Under the pieces are notes generated by a model, which was not told where the DNA came from, searched no databases, and saw only the letters and a program-made list of their open reading frames with translations. From Rikenellaceae bacterium (GTDB lineage: Bacteria > Bacteroidota > Bacteroidia > Bacteroidales > UBA932), in assembly GCA_022766385.1 (NCBI GenBank), contig JALEPJ010000018.1, positions 49,611 to 113,610 on the forward strand: 64,000 nt of DNA. Reading direction: 5' to 3'. Shown piece after piece: positions 27,641 through 34,562 of this stretch (positions are counted from its first letter, which is position 1; each line of letters begins with the position of its first letter). A program made the position numbers and the translations under genes.

Positions 27641-27720
27641 ATCTACAACTTCTTTGTTTGGGGACGGCTCCTTTAGGGGTCGGAGCCGGTCAGAATATTC
27701 GGCTGACCGTGCCTTTGAAG
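27641..27720 (-). promoter_or_regulatory. hairpin-forming leader of the NtrX-like gene
   Basis: Just upstream of the regulator are two adjacent inverted repeats: GGCTCC (27666-27671) with GGAGCC (27682-27687), and CGGTCAG (27687-27693) with CTGACCG (27703-27709). They share base 27687, so both cannot be fully formed at once. They lie in the probable 5' leader of the minus-strand gene. Confidence 0.35.
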
Positions 27721-27760
27721 CAAATATCGGACAAAAAACTCTTTTTCGGAAAAAAAGCAT

Positions 27761-27768
27761 TAACTTTG
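27761..27768 (+). promoter_or_regulatory. -7 box for the alkaline phosphatase gene
   Basis: TAACTTTG matches TAnnTTTG, 32-41 bases before the possible starts at 27801 and 27810. The -33 box is unclear. No Pho-box-like direct repeat was noticed. Confidence 0.4.
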
Positions 27769-27800
27769 TTTAACTCAAACCATAAACATTTATCTTTTCA

Positions 27801-29237
27801 ATGTTTTTTATGAAAAATAAGAATATCATTCTCCTTTTTGCACTTTCTTTTCTGGTGCTTGTCCCGCTTGATGCCAAGAAAAAGGCCAAGCAAGCTGAGG
27901 GACCTAAATATGTTTTTTATCTTATAGGTGACGGAATGGGCGTCAACACCGTCCTCGGCACCCAGTATTACAATGCTGCGATGGGATACAGCCCTGAGGA
28001 AGTGAACTTCTTCAATTTCCCGGTAAGGACTTTCGTGACCACATATTCGGCTTCTGCCCTCGTGACTGATTCTGCTGCATCAGGCACCGCACTTGCTACA
28101 GGTGTCAAGACCAATAACAGCAGCATTGGTGTCGACAAGGACTATAAGCCTGTAACCAGTATAGCAGAAATGGCCCACGCCGCAGGTTTCGGCACAGGAG
28201 TGGCCACCAGTGTCGGTGTCAATCATGCCACACCGGCTTCTTTCTATGCCCATGTCAAGAACAGGAATTTATACAACGAAATAGCCGAGCAGCTGATTGC
28301 TACTGAAAGCATCGATTTCGCAGCCGGAGCCAATTTCCTGACCGAGCGTAATGGTCTTTCATCTTCAGAACTGGAGGCGAAGGCTGAATCTGCAGGCATC
28401 TCAGTGCTTCGCGGAAGAGAGCAGTTCCAGGGTATTGCAAACCGTAAGGGACGTGTAATCTGCTTCAGCTCAAACCCTAACGAGTCTGATCTCCAATATG
28501 CCATTGACCGCCAGGATGGAGCTACCGAGCTTCTTGACTTCACTCGCGCCGGAATAGAATATCTTTATGGCAATTTCAAGGACAAGGGATTCTTCTTTAT
28601 GATTGAGGGTGGTAAGATTGACTATGCAGCCCACGCAGACGACGGTGTCACCGCCTTCCACGAGACCAATGATCTCGCCAGGACTGTGGATGCAATACTC
28701 GAATTCTACGCCCAGCATCCCGACGAGACCCTGATAGTTGTCACTGCCGACCACGAGACCGGCGCCTGCATCTTGGGTGCAGGTCAATATATTATGAACC
28801 CTGAATTCCTTTCTGTCCAGAAAAGTTCGGAGAACGTTCTTACCGACAAGTTCCGCAAGTTTATGAGCAGCACTGATGCTTCTGCTGCCCCGGACTGGGA
28901 GAGCGTGAAGGATTTCTTCAAGACCGAACTCGGACTGTGGAGCATAGTCAAGATGTCTCCGGCTGATGAGCAGGCCTTGAAGCAGATTTATGACTCTGCT
29001 GTATCGGGCGAAGGTGATGGAAATGTAGTGAGCCTCTATGCAGTGAACAGCAGGATGGTCTCTGAAGCTATTGACATACTCAACAGGTCTGCAGGTTATC
29101 TTTGGGCTCATGGTTCCCACACAGGCACTCCTGTCGGCCTCTATGTAAAGGGTGCTTGTGCAGCATCCTTCCTCGAGTGCAGGGACAATACTCAAATTCC
29201 TATGAAGATAGCGGAACTTGCCGCTTATAATAAATAA
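27801..29237 (+). CDS. alkaline phosphatase, secreted
   Basis: A 478-residue alkaline phosphatase. The N terminus MFFMKNKNIILLFALSFLVL is a signal peptide; ATG 27810 is an equally good start. GDGMGVNTVLGTQYY is the first metal site and VTDSAASGTALATGVKT holds the nucleophile serine (DSA). FFMIEGGKIDYAAHADD and VVTADHETGA supply further metal ligands. It hydrolyses phosphate monoesters in the periplasm. The gene is alone in its transcription context, with cmk 5 bases downstream. Confidence 0.92.
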   Translation: MFFMKNKNIILLFALSFLVLVPLDAKKKAKQAEGPKYVFYLIGDGMGVNTVLGTQYYNAAMGYSPEEVNFFNFPVRTFVTTYSASALVTDSAASGTALATGVKTNNSSIGVDKDYKPVTSIAEMAHAAGFGTGVATSVGVNHATPASFYAHVKNRNLYNEIAEQLIATESIDFAAGANFLTERNGLSSSELEAKAESAGISVLRGREQFQGIANRKGRVICFSSNPNESDLQYAIDRQDGATELLDFTRAGIEYLYGNFKDKGFFFMIEGGKIDYAAHADDGVTAFHETNDLARTVDAILEFYAQHPDETLIVVTADHETGACILGAGQYIMNPEFLSVQKSSENVLTDKFRKFMSSTDASAAPDWESVKDFFKTELGLWSIVKMSPADEQALKQIYDSAVSGEGDGNVVSLYAVNSRMVSEAIDILNRSAGYLWAHGSHTGTPVGLYVKGACAASFLECRDNTQIPMKIAELAAYNK

Positions 29238-29242
29238 TCCTG

Positions 29243-29941
29243 ATGACTATTCCCAATATCACCATAGCCATTGACGGCTACTCTTCAACGGGCAAGAGTT
29301 CCTTCGCCAAACTGGTCTCGAAGGAGTTCTCTTTCCTGTATCTGGATTCAGGCGCTATGTACAGGGCCGTTACCTTCTTTGCTCAGGAAAATGCATTGAT
29401 CAATGCGGACAATATCATTGACACAACTGCCTTGAAAGCCGCCCTGGAAAACCTTGAAGTGCACTTTGAACACAGTGACAAGGGCTGTGTCACATATATT
29501 GCAGACAGGTGTGTCGAGAAGGAAATTCGCTCCATGGCAGTCTCCTCCCAGGTAAGTCCCGTTTCGGCTTTGGCCTTTGTCCGCAATTGGGTGGATGCAA
29601 GGCTGCACGCTATGGCCGAGCAAGGCTGTGTGGTGATGGACGGAAGGGACATCGGTACCACTGTGTTCCCTGATGCCGAACTGAAAATCTTTATGATCGC
29701 GAAGGACGAGGTGAGGGCACAGCGCCGCTTTGATGAGTTGAAGGCTAAGGGCGATAATCCTGATTATGAGGAAGTTCTGAATAATCTGAGGGAACGCGAC
29801 TACATTGACTCGCACCGCGAGGCTTCGCCCCTAAGGCGTGCGGATGATGCTTTTGTCCTGGACAATTCGGATATGAGCCTCCACGAGGAAATCGTGTGGA
29901 TTCATGGACTCATACAGGGAAAATTCGGAATTTTGGAGTAG
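29243..29941 (+). CDS. cmk: cytidylate kinase
   Basis: A 232-residue CMP/dCMP kinase. Visible are the P-loop GYSSTGKSS near residue 11, DSGAMYRAVT near 35, VVMDGRDIGTTVFPDA near 132 and the lid RDYIDSHREASPLRRADDA. The length is normal for the long bacterial form. It follows the alkaline phosphatase by 5 bases and precedes ispH by 4 bases. A cmk-ispH order is common in bacteria. Confidence 0.95.
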   Translation: MTIPNITIAIDGYSSTGKSSFAKLVSKEFSFLYLDSGAMYRAVTFFAQENALINADNIIDTTALKAALENLEVHFEHSDKGCVTYIADRCVEKEIRSMAVSSQVSPVSALAFVRNWVDARLHAMAEQGCVVMDGRDIGTTVFPDAELKIFMIAKDEVRAQRRFDELKAKGDNPDYEEVLNNLRERDYIDSHREASPLRRADDAFVLDNSDMSLHEEIVWIHGLIQGKFGILE

Positions 29942-29945
29942 TCAA

Positions 29946-30839
29946 ATGGCATTGAAAGTAGATTTGGACCGGAATTCCGGTTTTTGCGGGGGCGTAATCA
30001 GAGCAATAAGCAGCGCTGAACGCATGCTCGATGTCTCCCAGGGACATCTTTTCTCTCTGGGCGCAATAGTCCATAACGAAGAGGAACTCGACAGGCTCGG
30101 AAAGAAGGGTCTTGTCACCATTGACAATGAAGATTTGGAAGTGATGGCTCCCGTCTCAGGCGAGTCGCTGCTCATCCGTGCGCACGGTGAGCCTCCGAAG
30201 ACCTACGAAACTGCCAGACGGCTTGGCTTCAATATCGTGGATTGCACCTGTCCTGTTGTTCTCCAGCTCCAGGACAGCATCAGGGAGGCTCATGCCCGGG
30301 TCTCACCTCTGGGCGGTTCCGTTGTCATCTTTGGAAAAATAGGCCATGCGGAGGTTCTGGGTCTAGTCGGACAGGTGGACGGAGATGCGCTTGTTGTTGA
30401 GGATTGCCCTATGCTGGAAGAGATGATAGCAGAAGGCCGCTTGCGTACGGACAGAGCGGTGGAACTCTTCTCGCAGACCACCAAAAGCCCTTCGGAGTAC
30501 GAGAAACTCTGTGCTTGCCTTGAATCTCATATGAGCGATCCGGCTTTGCTGAACGTCAATCAGACCATATGTTCGCAGGTGGCGACACGTCACGAGAAAC
30601 TCTCCAATTTCGCATTGTCCCACGACGTGATTGTCTTTGTTTCGGGTAAGTCCAGTTCCAACGGAAAAGTTCTTTGTGAGCTTTGCAAGTCATTGAATAT
30701 CAGAACTTATCATATAGGCTCCATAGCTGATATCAAGAAGGAGTGGTTCCGTCCCGAAGATCGCGTCGGAGTTTGTGGCGCGACATCGACACCTAAGTGG
30801 CTGCTGGAGAAGGTGGCAGCCTATATTGCTGACTTGTAG
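29946..30839 (+). CDS. ispH: 4-hydroxy-3-methylbut-2-enyl diphosphate reductase
   Basis: A 297-residue Fe-S enzyme, last step of the MEP pathway to isopentenyl and dimethylallyl diphosphate. The three cluster cysteines are in SGFCGGVIRAI, DCTCPVV and NQTICSQVATRHEKL. The third motif reads TRHE where most relatives have the RQ pair. The C-terminal GVCGATSTPKWLLEKV resembles the family GASTP motif. I start it at ATG 29946; an upstream in-frame start would overlap cmk and adds no family sequence. Its product feeds MiaA. Confidence 0.92.
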   Translation: MALKVDLDRNSGFCGGVIRAISSAERMLDVSQGHLFSLGAIVHNEEELDRLGKKGLVTIDNEDLEVMAPVSGESLLIRAHGEPPKTYETARRLGFNIVDCTCPVVLQLQDSIREAHARVSPLGGSVVIFGKIGHAEVLGLVGQVDGDALVVEDCPMLEEMIAEGRLRTDRAVELFSQTTKSPSEYEKLCACLESHMSDPALLNVNQTICSQVATRHEKLSNFALSHDVIVFVSGKSSSNGKVLCELCKSLNIRTYHIGSIADIKKEWFRPEDRVGVCGATSTPKWLLEKVAAYIADL

Positions 30840-30845
30840 GTTTAT

Positions 30846-30876
30846 TTTGAATTAACTCCGTTATTTGTTAATTTTG
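30846..30876 (+). promoter_or_regulatory. full Bacteroidota-type promoter of efp
   Basis: TTTG (30846-30849), 19 bases, then TAATTTTG (30869-30876). It is a complete consensus match, about 40 bases before the efp ATG. Confidence 0.65.
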
Positions 30877-30918
30877 CGCTTCGAATCGAGATTGTAACAA
30901 TTAATTTTTTAGATATTT

Positions 30919-31485
30919 ATGGCAACAACAGCTGATTTTAAGAATGGTCTTTATCTCAAGTTCAACGACAAACCTTGTATGATTGTATATTTCCAGCACG
31001 TAAAGCCTGGAAAGGGTCCTGCTTTCGTCAAGACAAAGCTCCGCAACCTTGAGAATGGCCGTATCCTTGAAAATACATTCACTGCAGGTGCAAAGATTGA
31101 GACTATCGACGTAGAGCGTCGTCCTTACCAGTTCCTTTATGCTGAGGAGGACGGTTTCAACTTTATGCACGAGGAAACCTACGAGCAAATCAAGCTCAAC
31201 AAAGACGTAGTCGAGAACTCCGACCTCATGAAGGAAGGACAGCACGTTGAGATGATGTTCGTTACAGGCGAGGAGGAGAGATGCCTTACTTGCGAGCTTC
31301 CTACCTATGTTACACTCAGAGTGACATATTCTGAGCCTGCTGTGAAGGGCAATACCGCTTCTACTTCAGCGCTTAAGGAGGTTACCCTTGAGACTGGCGC
31401 CAAGATTATGGTTCCTCTCTTTATCAACACCGACGATGTGATCACCGTCAACACAACAGACCGTTCTTACGGACAGAGAGTATAA
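30919..31485 (+). CDS. efp: elongation factor P
   Basis: A 188-residue EF-P that rescues ribosomes stalled at proline runs. Its three OB-like domains are all present, with the tip loop KPGKGPAFVK; Lys32 is the site modified in many bacteria. No modification enzyme (EpmA/B, EarP or YmfI type) is nearby. It has its own promoter and terminator and is a single-gene unit. Confidence 0.97.
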   Translation: MATTADFKNGLYLKFNDKPCMIVYFQHVKPGKGPAFVKTKLRNLENGRILENTFTAGAKIETIDVERRPYQFLYAEEDGFNFMHEETYEQIKLNKDVVENSDLMKEGQHVEMMFVTGEEERCLTCELPTYVTLRVTYSEPAVKGNTASTSALKEVTLETGAKIMVPLFINTDDVITVNTTDRSYGQRV

Positions 31486-31513
31486 GCGGATTCAAGGCTG
31501 AAAAATTTGAAGA

Positions 31514-31545
31514 AGGTTGACTGAATTTTCGGTCAGCCTTTTTTT
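31514..31545 (+). terminator. intrinsic terminator of efp
   Basis: AGGTTGACTGA (31514-31524) pairs with TCGGTCAGCCT (31529-31539) over 11 pairs with a 4-base loop, followed by seven T (31539-31545). Confidence 0.9.
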
Positions 31546-31573
31546 GTTTATTTCGGCTTTTCAACTCCGGCGG

Positions 31574-31642
31574 AGCTTGCTGCGCACCTTCTCCGCCTTC
31601 CGGTCGTGGGGGCTAACCCATTATGTATCAATGAATTAGGCC
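31574..31642. repeat. direct repeat copy 1
   Basis: A 69-base unit matching 32036-32104 at 59 of 69 positions by my count. It shares the block CACCTTCTCCGCCTTCCGG and the end AATGAATTAG. Several of its mismatches break the stem that is perfect in copy 2. Confidence 0.7.
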
Positions 31643-32035
31643 TTTGTCTATGGATAGAATTACCTATAGATAATTATCTAACTTGCTGTGTTTCAAGCAT
31701 TTATCCTCCATGCTTTTACCGGCCCCGGGAACCCATGTGGAATGTTCCCACGTCGCATCTGTTCTCTCAGAGTCCCCGGAAGGATCCGGCAGAGTTCCGC
31801 TTCGCTCCATCCACCCTCCGGAACTTCGTTCCTTCGGGAGCCGCTCATGAGGCCGCGGCCGGCCACACTCTTTCGGAGCCTTCCGTGACCTCCGAGTCAA
31901 GAGCAACGACTGTGGCTAGGAGAGACTTCAAATCAGCATACCGCAGTTGCAGTCGTAACAGGCGAGCCGCGTATTGCGAGCCTGTGGTGCCTGACTGATG
32001 GAAATTCCCTGATTCTTTGCGTAGAAGCAGAAAAC

Positions 32036-32104
32036 AGCTTGCTCCGCACCTTCTCCGCCTTCCGGCCGTGATGGTTAATTCATTGTGTAACAATGAATTA
32101 GCCC
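32036..32104. repeat. direct repeat copy 2 with perfect palindrome
   Basis: This is the second copy of the 69-base unit. Its 3' half holds TAATTCATTGT (32076-32086), GTA, and ACAATGAATTA (32090-32100), a perfect 11-bp inverted repeat that extends to 14 pairs (32073-32103) with one G-U. Confidence 0.7.
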
Positions 32105-32190
32105 CATTAGTAATGCCTATTGTCGGCCGCAAAGCGGAGAGGTGGTATAGGCAATTGAACCACAAAGAAGCAAGATACCTCATCTTCGAC

Positions 32191-32267
32191 GGAGGGAAGG
32201 GTGTTCGAGGAAGCGAAGCTTGTCCCAAGTTTTCGCGGAGCTCCCTCGAATACCCTTCACGCCCTCC
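32191..32267. repeat. long imperfect inverted repeat
   Basis: Bases 32191-32210 (GGAGGGAAGGGTGTTCGAGG) are nearly complementary to 32244-32267, with a 2-3 base bulge. Inside, GCGAA pairs with TTCGC. The 77-base structure ends about 50 bases before the esterase-like gene's -7 box. Confidence 0.6.
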
Positions 32268-32315
32268 AAATATGACAAAACGCCCGACTATTTTCATTTG
32301 CTCATCCGGATTTGC

Positions 32316-32323
32316 TATATTTG
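32316..32323 (+). promoter_or_regulatory. -7 box for the esterase-like gene
   Basis: TATATTTG matches TAnnTTTG. TTTG at 32297-32300 is 15 bases upstream, shorter than usual. The implied leader before GTG 32346 is about 17 bases. Confidence 0.4.
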
Positions 32324-32345
32324 CAGTTTCAATTGTTCCCGAATT

Positions 32346-33497
32346 GTGAGAAAGAAGATATTGACAACATTGCTCCTGCCCCTTATTGCCCTTTCACTTG
32401 GAGCGCAGGAGATCCAGAACATACAGACAGATTCACCCTTATCGCCGGAAACCGTTGAGGATGGAGTCATTTTCCGCCTTTTTGCTGATTACGCAAGTCA
32501 GGTTACCCTCACGGGAAGCTGGCAGCTTCCGGGCGCCAAACCCATACGGATGTACAAGGACAGATCAGGATTGTGGGAAGTCAAGGTCAGCAACATCCCT
32601 GCGGATATGCACTCCTACCATTTTGTGGTGGATGGAGTGCGTATGACTGATCCAAACAACCCTGTACAGCAGCACGACGGCAGCCTTTATGAAAGCGTTT
32701 TTATTTTGGACGGGCCGCGTACGGTCAATTACAAAGAGGCTGCCGGCCATCACGGTTCAGTAAGTTACGAATGGTATCACAGCCGCTTATTTGATTGCAA
32801 TCGCAGACTGGCGGTTTATACTCCGCACGGGTACAATCCCAATAACACCAGCAAGAAATATCCCGTATTGTATCTGCTCCACGGAGAAGGAGGAGATGAA
32901 GAATCCTGGATTTCAGCCGGTCGCGCAGTACAGATTTTCGACAACCTGATCCAATCCGGCCGCGCTGTGCCTATGATAGTGGTGATGCCGAACTGTGACC
33001 CCAAGCAGCAGGCAGCCAAGTCAGTCCGCCTCCCCGAAGTGAACTATTCCTACGGCACTAACTCCTTTGTAAGCAGCTTGATCAATGAAATTGTCCCATA
33101 CATTGAAAGCAATTATCGAGTAGATTCCAGAAAGGTTTCCAGAGCAATTGCTGGCCTTGGACAAGGTGGGGAGCAGGCTTTTATCGCTGCAACCCTCTAT
33201 CCTGACCGTTTCGACTGGTATGGCTTTATGTGCAGCGGAGTTGAAGATTACGAGGGGCTCCGTTCAGATTTGCTGCGCATCAAGAAAGCGGGCTTCAAGC
33301 TTATTTGGGAGGGTAGCGGAACCTATGACACGGTATCTTATGACAAGACCAAGTTCCTTTATGAATGTCTGGAAAGTCTCTGGATGGATAATACTCTCTA
33401 TGTGAACAACGGTGCTTATGACTGGAAAAACTGGCGCCTTCATCTGGCTAGTTTCGGTTCTATGGTCTTCAGGTTCTATAACGACGGCAGAAAATGA
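32346..33497 (+). CDS. esterase-D-like protein with lost catalytic Ser and His
   Basis: A 383-residue exported protein. From GTG 32346 the N terminus is a signal peptide (RKKILTTLLLPLIALSLGAQ). Residues about 30-120 form an immunoglobulin/CBM48-like domain (VTLTGSWQLPG). The rest is an alpha/beta-hydrolase of the feruloyl esterase/esterase D type (YPVLYLLHGEGGDEESW, VVMPNCD). The nucleophile elbow, normally GxSxGG, reads GLGQGG, so Ser is Gly. The usual catalytic His before W..W reads GAYDWKNW, so His is Tyr. It is therefore probably a non-catalytic, perhaps carbohydrate-binding, derivative. GTG was preferred because upstream codons lie in the repeat region. Confidence 0.8.
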   Translation: MRKKILTTLLLPLIALSLGAQEIQNIQTDSPLSPETVEDGVIFRLFADYASQVTLTGSWQLPGAKPIRMYKDRSGLWEVKVSNIPADMHSYHFVVDGVRMTDPNNPVQQHDGSLYESVFILDGPRTVNYKEAAGHHGSVSYEWYHSRLFDCNRRLAVYTPHGYNPNNTSKKYPVLYLLHGEGGDEESWISAGRAVQIFDNLIQSGRAVPMIVVMPNCDPKQQAAKSVRLPEVNYSYGTNSFVSSLINEIVPYIESNYRVDSRKVSRAIAGLGQGGEQAFIAATLYPDRFDWYGFMCSGVEDYEGLRSDLLRIKKAGFKLIWEGSGTYDTVSYDKTKFLYECLESLWMDNTLYVNNGAYDWKNWRLHLASFGSMVFRFYNDGRK

Positions 33498-33617
33498 AAG
33501 AAAGGTCACCTCACGGCGACCTCCTCTTATAACCAACTATTAACCAAAAATTAACATATAAACAACTTGACTTTATAGTTTGCAAGTGCTGTGCCAAACT
33601 TCCCGGGCACAGACCTG
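33498..33617. other. convergent intergenic gap with weak hairpin
   Basis: The gap lies between the converging esterase-like and DUF4783 genes. AGGTC (33503-33507) and GACCT (33518-33522) form a small stem that may serve as a weak terminator. The rest is AT-rich with nothing recognised. Confidence 0.3.
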
Positions 33618-34025
33618 TTACTGTACTCTTTCAATTTTAAGTTGCTGAATCTTGTATCCCCGCTCCTTTCTGCTTAGGAAAATGGTGACATTCATTGATT
33701 CCCCGCCTGCGCTCAAGGTTCCCATAGCGCATTTCTGGTTAGGTCTTCCGGCAATGTGGTCAACGCTGAAAGAACGCGGTGTGTGTGAATCGAAGAAGGA
33801 TTTAAGAATACGTTTTGCCTGGCTTTTGCTGGAGTTCGTCGGAAGGGACAGCACTGAAATCTCCAGATTGTCGGCGAACCATGCGGAAAGGCTTTCCGCA
33901 TCACCCAAGGTCAAATACTTGGTGATGGGGACGAACACCTCATTACCTCCTTCTGTCTGGGCATGGGAAGGCACGCAGCAGAGAAGAGTGCAGATGATTA
34001 GCGAGAGTTTGACAAATAGTTTCAT
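33618..34025 (-). CDS. DUF4783 family exported protein
   Basis: A 135-residue protein. From ATG 34025-34023 it has a signal peptide (MKLFVKLSLIICTLLCCVPS, cleavage probably after SHA). The mature part begins EGGNEVFVPITKYLTLGDAE and continues with LSAWFADNLEISV and KRILKSFFDSHTPRSFSVDH, matching the small DUF4783 family of Bacteroidota, an NTF2-like fold. The function is unknown. It is divergent from rlmH. Confidence 0.75.
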   Translation of the reverse strand: MKLFVKLSLIICTLLCCVPSHAQTEGGNEVFVPITKYLTLGDAESLSAWFADNLEISVLSLPTNSSKSQAKRILKSFFDSHTPRSFSVDHIAGRPNQKCAMGTLSAGGESMNVTIFLSRKERGYKIQQLKIERVQ

Positions 34026-34040
34026 AACAGGCCTTTGTCC

Positions 34041-34071
34041 TTGCAAATATTGAGCCATCTTTCTATCTTTG
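34041..34071 (+). promoter_or_regulatory. promoter of rlmH and the NtrY-like kinase
   Basis: TTG (34041-34043), 20 bases, then TATCTTTG (34064-34071). The box ends 17 bases before the rlmH ATG. Confidence 0.55.
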
Positions 34072-34088
34072 TGTGTATTGCAAATGAT

Positions 34089-34562
34089 ATGAACATTACG
34101 CTTCTGACCGTCGGAAAGACGGATGTGAAATGGGTGAGAGAGGGCTTGGAACTGTATGCTTCAAGGCTGGTCCACTATGTTCCTTTCCAGCTTCTGGAGC
34201 TTCCCGAGCTGAAGAATGTCTCTGCATTGAGTCAGGAGCAGATCAAGTCCAAGGAGGGGGCTGCGATACTGAAGAAGATAAAGAGCGGGGATGAAGTCCT
34301 TCTTCTTGATGAGCACGGCCGAGAATACCGCTCGCTTGAGTTTGCTGAAATGATACGCTCGCATATGACCAGAAGTTCCCGTGATCTGGTTTTCGTAATA
34401 GGTGGAGCCTACGGTTTCTCTCCTGAGGTCTATGCCAGGGCTGACGGGAAGATTTCCCTCTCCAGAATGACCTTTTCGCACCAGATGGTTAGAACGATTT
34501 TTGCAGAGCAGCTATACCGGGCTTTCACCATAATTAAGGGTGAGCCATATCATCACGAATGA
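34089..34562 (+). CDS. rlmH: 23S rRNA pseudouridine1915 N3-methyltransferase
   Basis: A 157-residue SPOUT methyltransferase that methylates pseudouridine 1915 in 23S rRNA helix 69. The knot sequence VFVIGGAYGFSPEVYARAD, then ISLSRMTFSHQMVRTIFAEQLYRA and the C-terminal GEPYHHE are diagnostic. The start is ATG 34089, after the promoter. The stop overlaps the downstream kinase start (ATGA). Confidence 0.96.
   Translation: MNITLLTVGKTDVKWVREGLELYASRLVHYVPFQLLELPELKNVSALSQEQIKSKEGAAILKKIKSGDEVLLLDEHGREYRSLEFAEMIRSHMTRSSRDLVFVIGGAYGFSPEVYARADGKISLSRMTFSHQMVRTIFAEQLYRAFTIIKGEPYHHE

Larger units (their letters stand above)
31546..32345. other. 800-base non-coding, hairpin-rich intergenic region
   Basis: No supportable gene lies here. 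Open frames exist but have atypical composition. The stretch holds an imperfect direct repeat (31574-31642 and 32036-32104), a long imperfect inverted repeat (32191-32267), and many short perfect ones: 31695-31700/31710-31715, 31727-31732/31744-31749, 31776-31780/31785-31789, 31820-31824/31828-31832 and 31958-31963/31980-31985. It could be a decayed multi-copy intergenic element or a structured RNA. I did not recognise tmRNA, RNase P RNA, SRP RNA or a known riboswitch. Confidence 0.5.

Noticed and set aside
31606..31998. A 130-codon open frame in the repeat region
   Set aside because: It starts with GTG, spans the direct repeat and hairpins, has an odd Cys/Arg/Pro/Ser-rich composition, has no promoter of its own and shows no recognisable family. 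It is read as chance openness in a GC-rich structured stretch.
31574..32104. Possible CRISPR array from the direct repeats
   Set aside because: There are only two imperfect copies about 460 bases apart, with no regular spacers and no cas genes nearby.
31546..32345. tmRNA, RNase P RNA or SRP RNA in the non-coding region
   Set aside because: None of the conserved core sequences of these RNAs was found on either strand by eye.
32017..32349. A 110-codon open frame covering the second repeat and long inverted repeat
   Set aside because: It runs across the palindromes and the promoter of the esterase-like gene, with no coherent protein features.
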